From positions 1 to 6,482 of the forward strand of contig CAMVBD010000085.1 in the NCBI GenBank assembly GCA_947165615.1: a stretch of 6,482 nt of DNA, written 5' to 3'. This DNA comes from an uncultured Clostridia bacterium (GTDB taxonomy: Bacteria > Bacillota > Clostridia > Oscillospirales > Acutalibacteraceae). The position numbers and the translations under genes are program-made. This document shows, one piece after another, positions 6,137 through 6,482 of the stretch (positions are counted from its first letter, which is position 1; each line of letters opens with the position of its first letter). The notes beneath the pieces were generated by a model. It did not search any database. It was given only the letters and a program-made list of their open reading frames with translations, and was not told the origin of the DNA.

Positions 6137-6482
6137 ATGAAAAGATCTGTTTTCACAAAGCTTTTGTCTTGTTTACTGGCGATTCTGATGATCGTCCCCG
6201 CCGCCGCGACGGTTTACGCCGCGGAGGCGAGCGGCGGCAAATACATCAAGGACGTATTCATCGCCTACGGCGAGGATAAGGCGAAGGCGGAAGAATGGCT
6301 TCGCCAGAACGGCTGGGAGCCGAAGTTCGACCTGAACGACGGCAAGACCTCCGAAGCGGCCGGATTCCATACGGCCGTGGCGGTGCTCGGCATAAAGCGC
6401 ACCAACGACCCGAAGGAAGCCATAACCGATATGGCGACGATGAATATGAAAGGCGGCTACAGCTTTGACGATTACGAAGGTC
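6137..6482 (+). CDS. Exported paralogue of the giant protein (3' partial)
   Basis: The first 115 codons are visible, and the frame stays open to the end of the window. Residues 1-28 are a signal peptide (MKRSVFTKLL start, hydrophobic core, likely cut after VYA). Residues 36-99 repeat the N-terminal module of the preceding protein: Y-I-K-D-V at 36-40 against Y-L-K-E-V, A-Y-G at 43-45 against F-Y-G, D-L-N-D-G against N-L-N-A-G, and L-G-I-K-R-T-N-D-P-K-E-A-I-T-D at 84-98 against M-G-Y-K-T-T-E-N-P-K-N-A-I-T-D. The ending M-K-G-G-Y-S-F-D-D-Y-E also matches in position the paralogue's M-K-Y-T-H-F-E-E-I-D-Y-E. The upstream protein has an extra segment of roughly ten residues between the two halves of the module. 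Full length and downstream architecture cannot be seen; by analogy it may also be very large. Function is unknown, with probable surface or extracellular location. Confidence 0.9.
   Translation, partial: MKRSVFTKLLSCLLAILMIVPAAATVYAAEASGGKYIKDVFIAYGEDKAKAEEWLRQNGWEPKFDLNDGKTSEAAGFHTAVAVLGIKRTNDPKEAITDMATMNMKGGYSFDDYEG

Noticed and set aside
6198..6237. GC-rich inverted repeat (CCGCCGC ... GCGGCGG) early in the third gene
   Set aside because: The stem is only seven bases with a loop over 25 bases, and it arises from Ala and Gly codons around the signal peptide cleavage site. No T-run follows, so it is not a terminator.

Overview
The window reads as one gene cluster on the + strand of a bacterium that is probably an uncultured gut- or rumen-type Clostridia (Firmicutes). 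This placement is an inference. It rests on strong AGGAG-type ribosome binding sites, moderately GC-rich codon use with an AT-rich spacer, standard-code stops (TAA, TGA), and exported proteins with Gram-positive-style signal peptides and a simple C-terminal membrane anchor. No rRNA, tRNA, CRISPR array, transposase or integrase was seen on either strand.

Layout: (1) Positions 1-614 are the 3' end of a gene whose start lies outside the window. It encodes a surface protein with GGA[I/F/Y]-type right-handed beta-helix repeats like those of chlamydial Pmp proteins, followed by one transmembrane helix and a basic cytoplasmic tail. (2) One base later, at 616-6084, is a very large gene (1822 codons). 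Its product has a signal peptide, an N-terminal beta-rich module, a long helical region, an acidic linker, a central hydrophobic block of about 85 residues, and then more than 1100 residues of degenerate beta-rich repeats. (3) After a 52-bp AT-rich spacer (6085-6136) a third gene starts at 6137 and runs off the end. Its first 115 residues have a signal peptide and the same N-terminal module as gene 2, so genes 2 and 3 look like tandem paralogues.

The three genes are probably cotranscribed. Gene 2's Shine-Dalgarno sequence lies inside the last codons of gene 1, and no terminator or convincing promoter separates genes 2 and 3. All three products are predicted to enter the Sec pathway or act at the cell surface, so the cluster looks like an envelope or secreted-protein locus (adhesion, cell-cell interaction or membrane attack). 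No enzymatic motif was recognised.

The most interesting element is the gene 2/gene 3 family. Its repeats, with the pattern 'aromatic-x-G-Y/V...T...A-I-x-D' and partner strands 'L-x-L-Y...A-G-x-P-I', resemble by eye the lobes of a MABP-type (MVB12-associated) beta-prism. They are combined with a central hydrophobic hairpin in a giant exported protein. This may be a poorly described family; the fold assignment and any pore-forming role are hypotheses.
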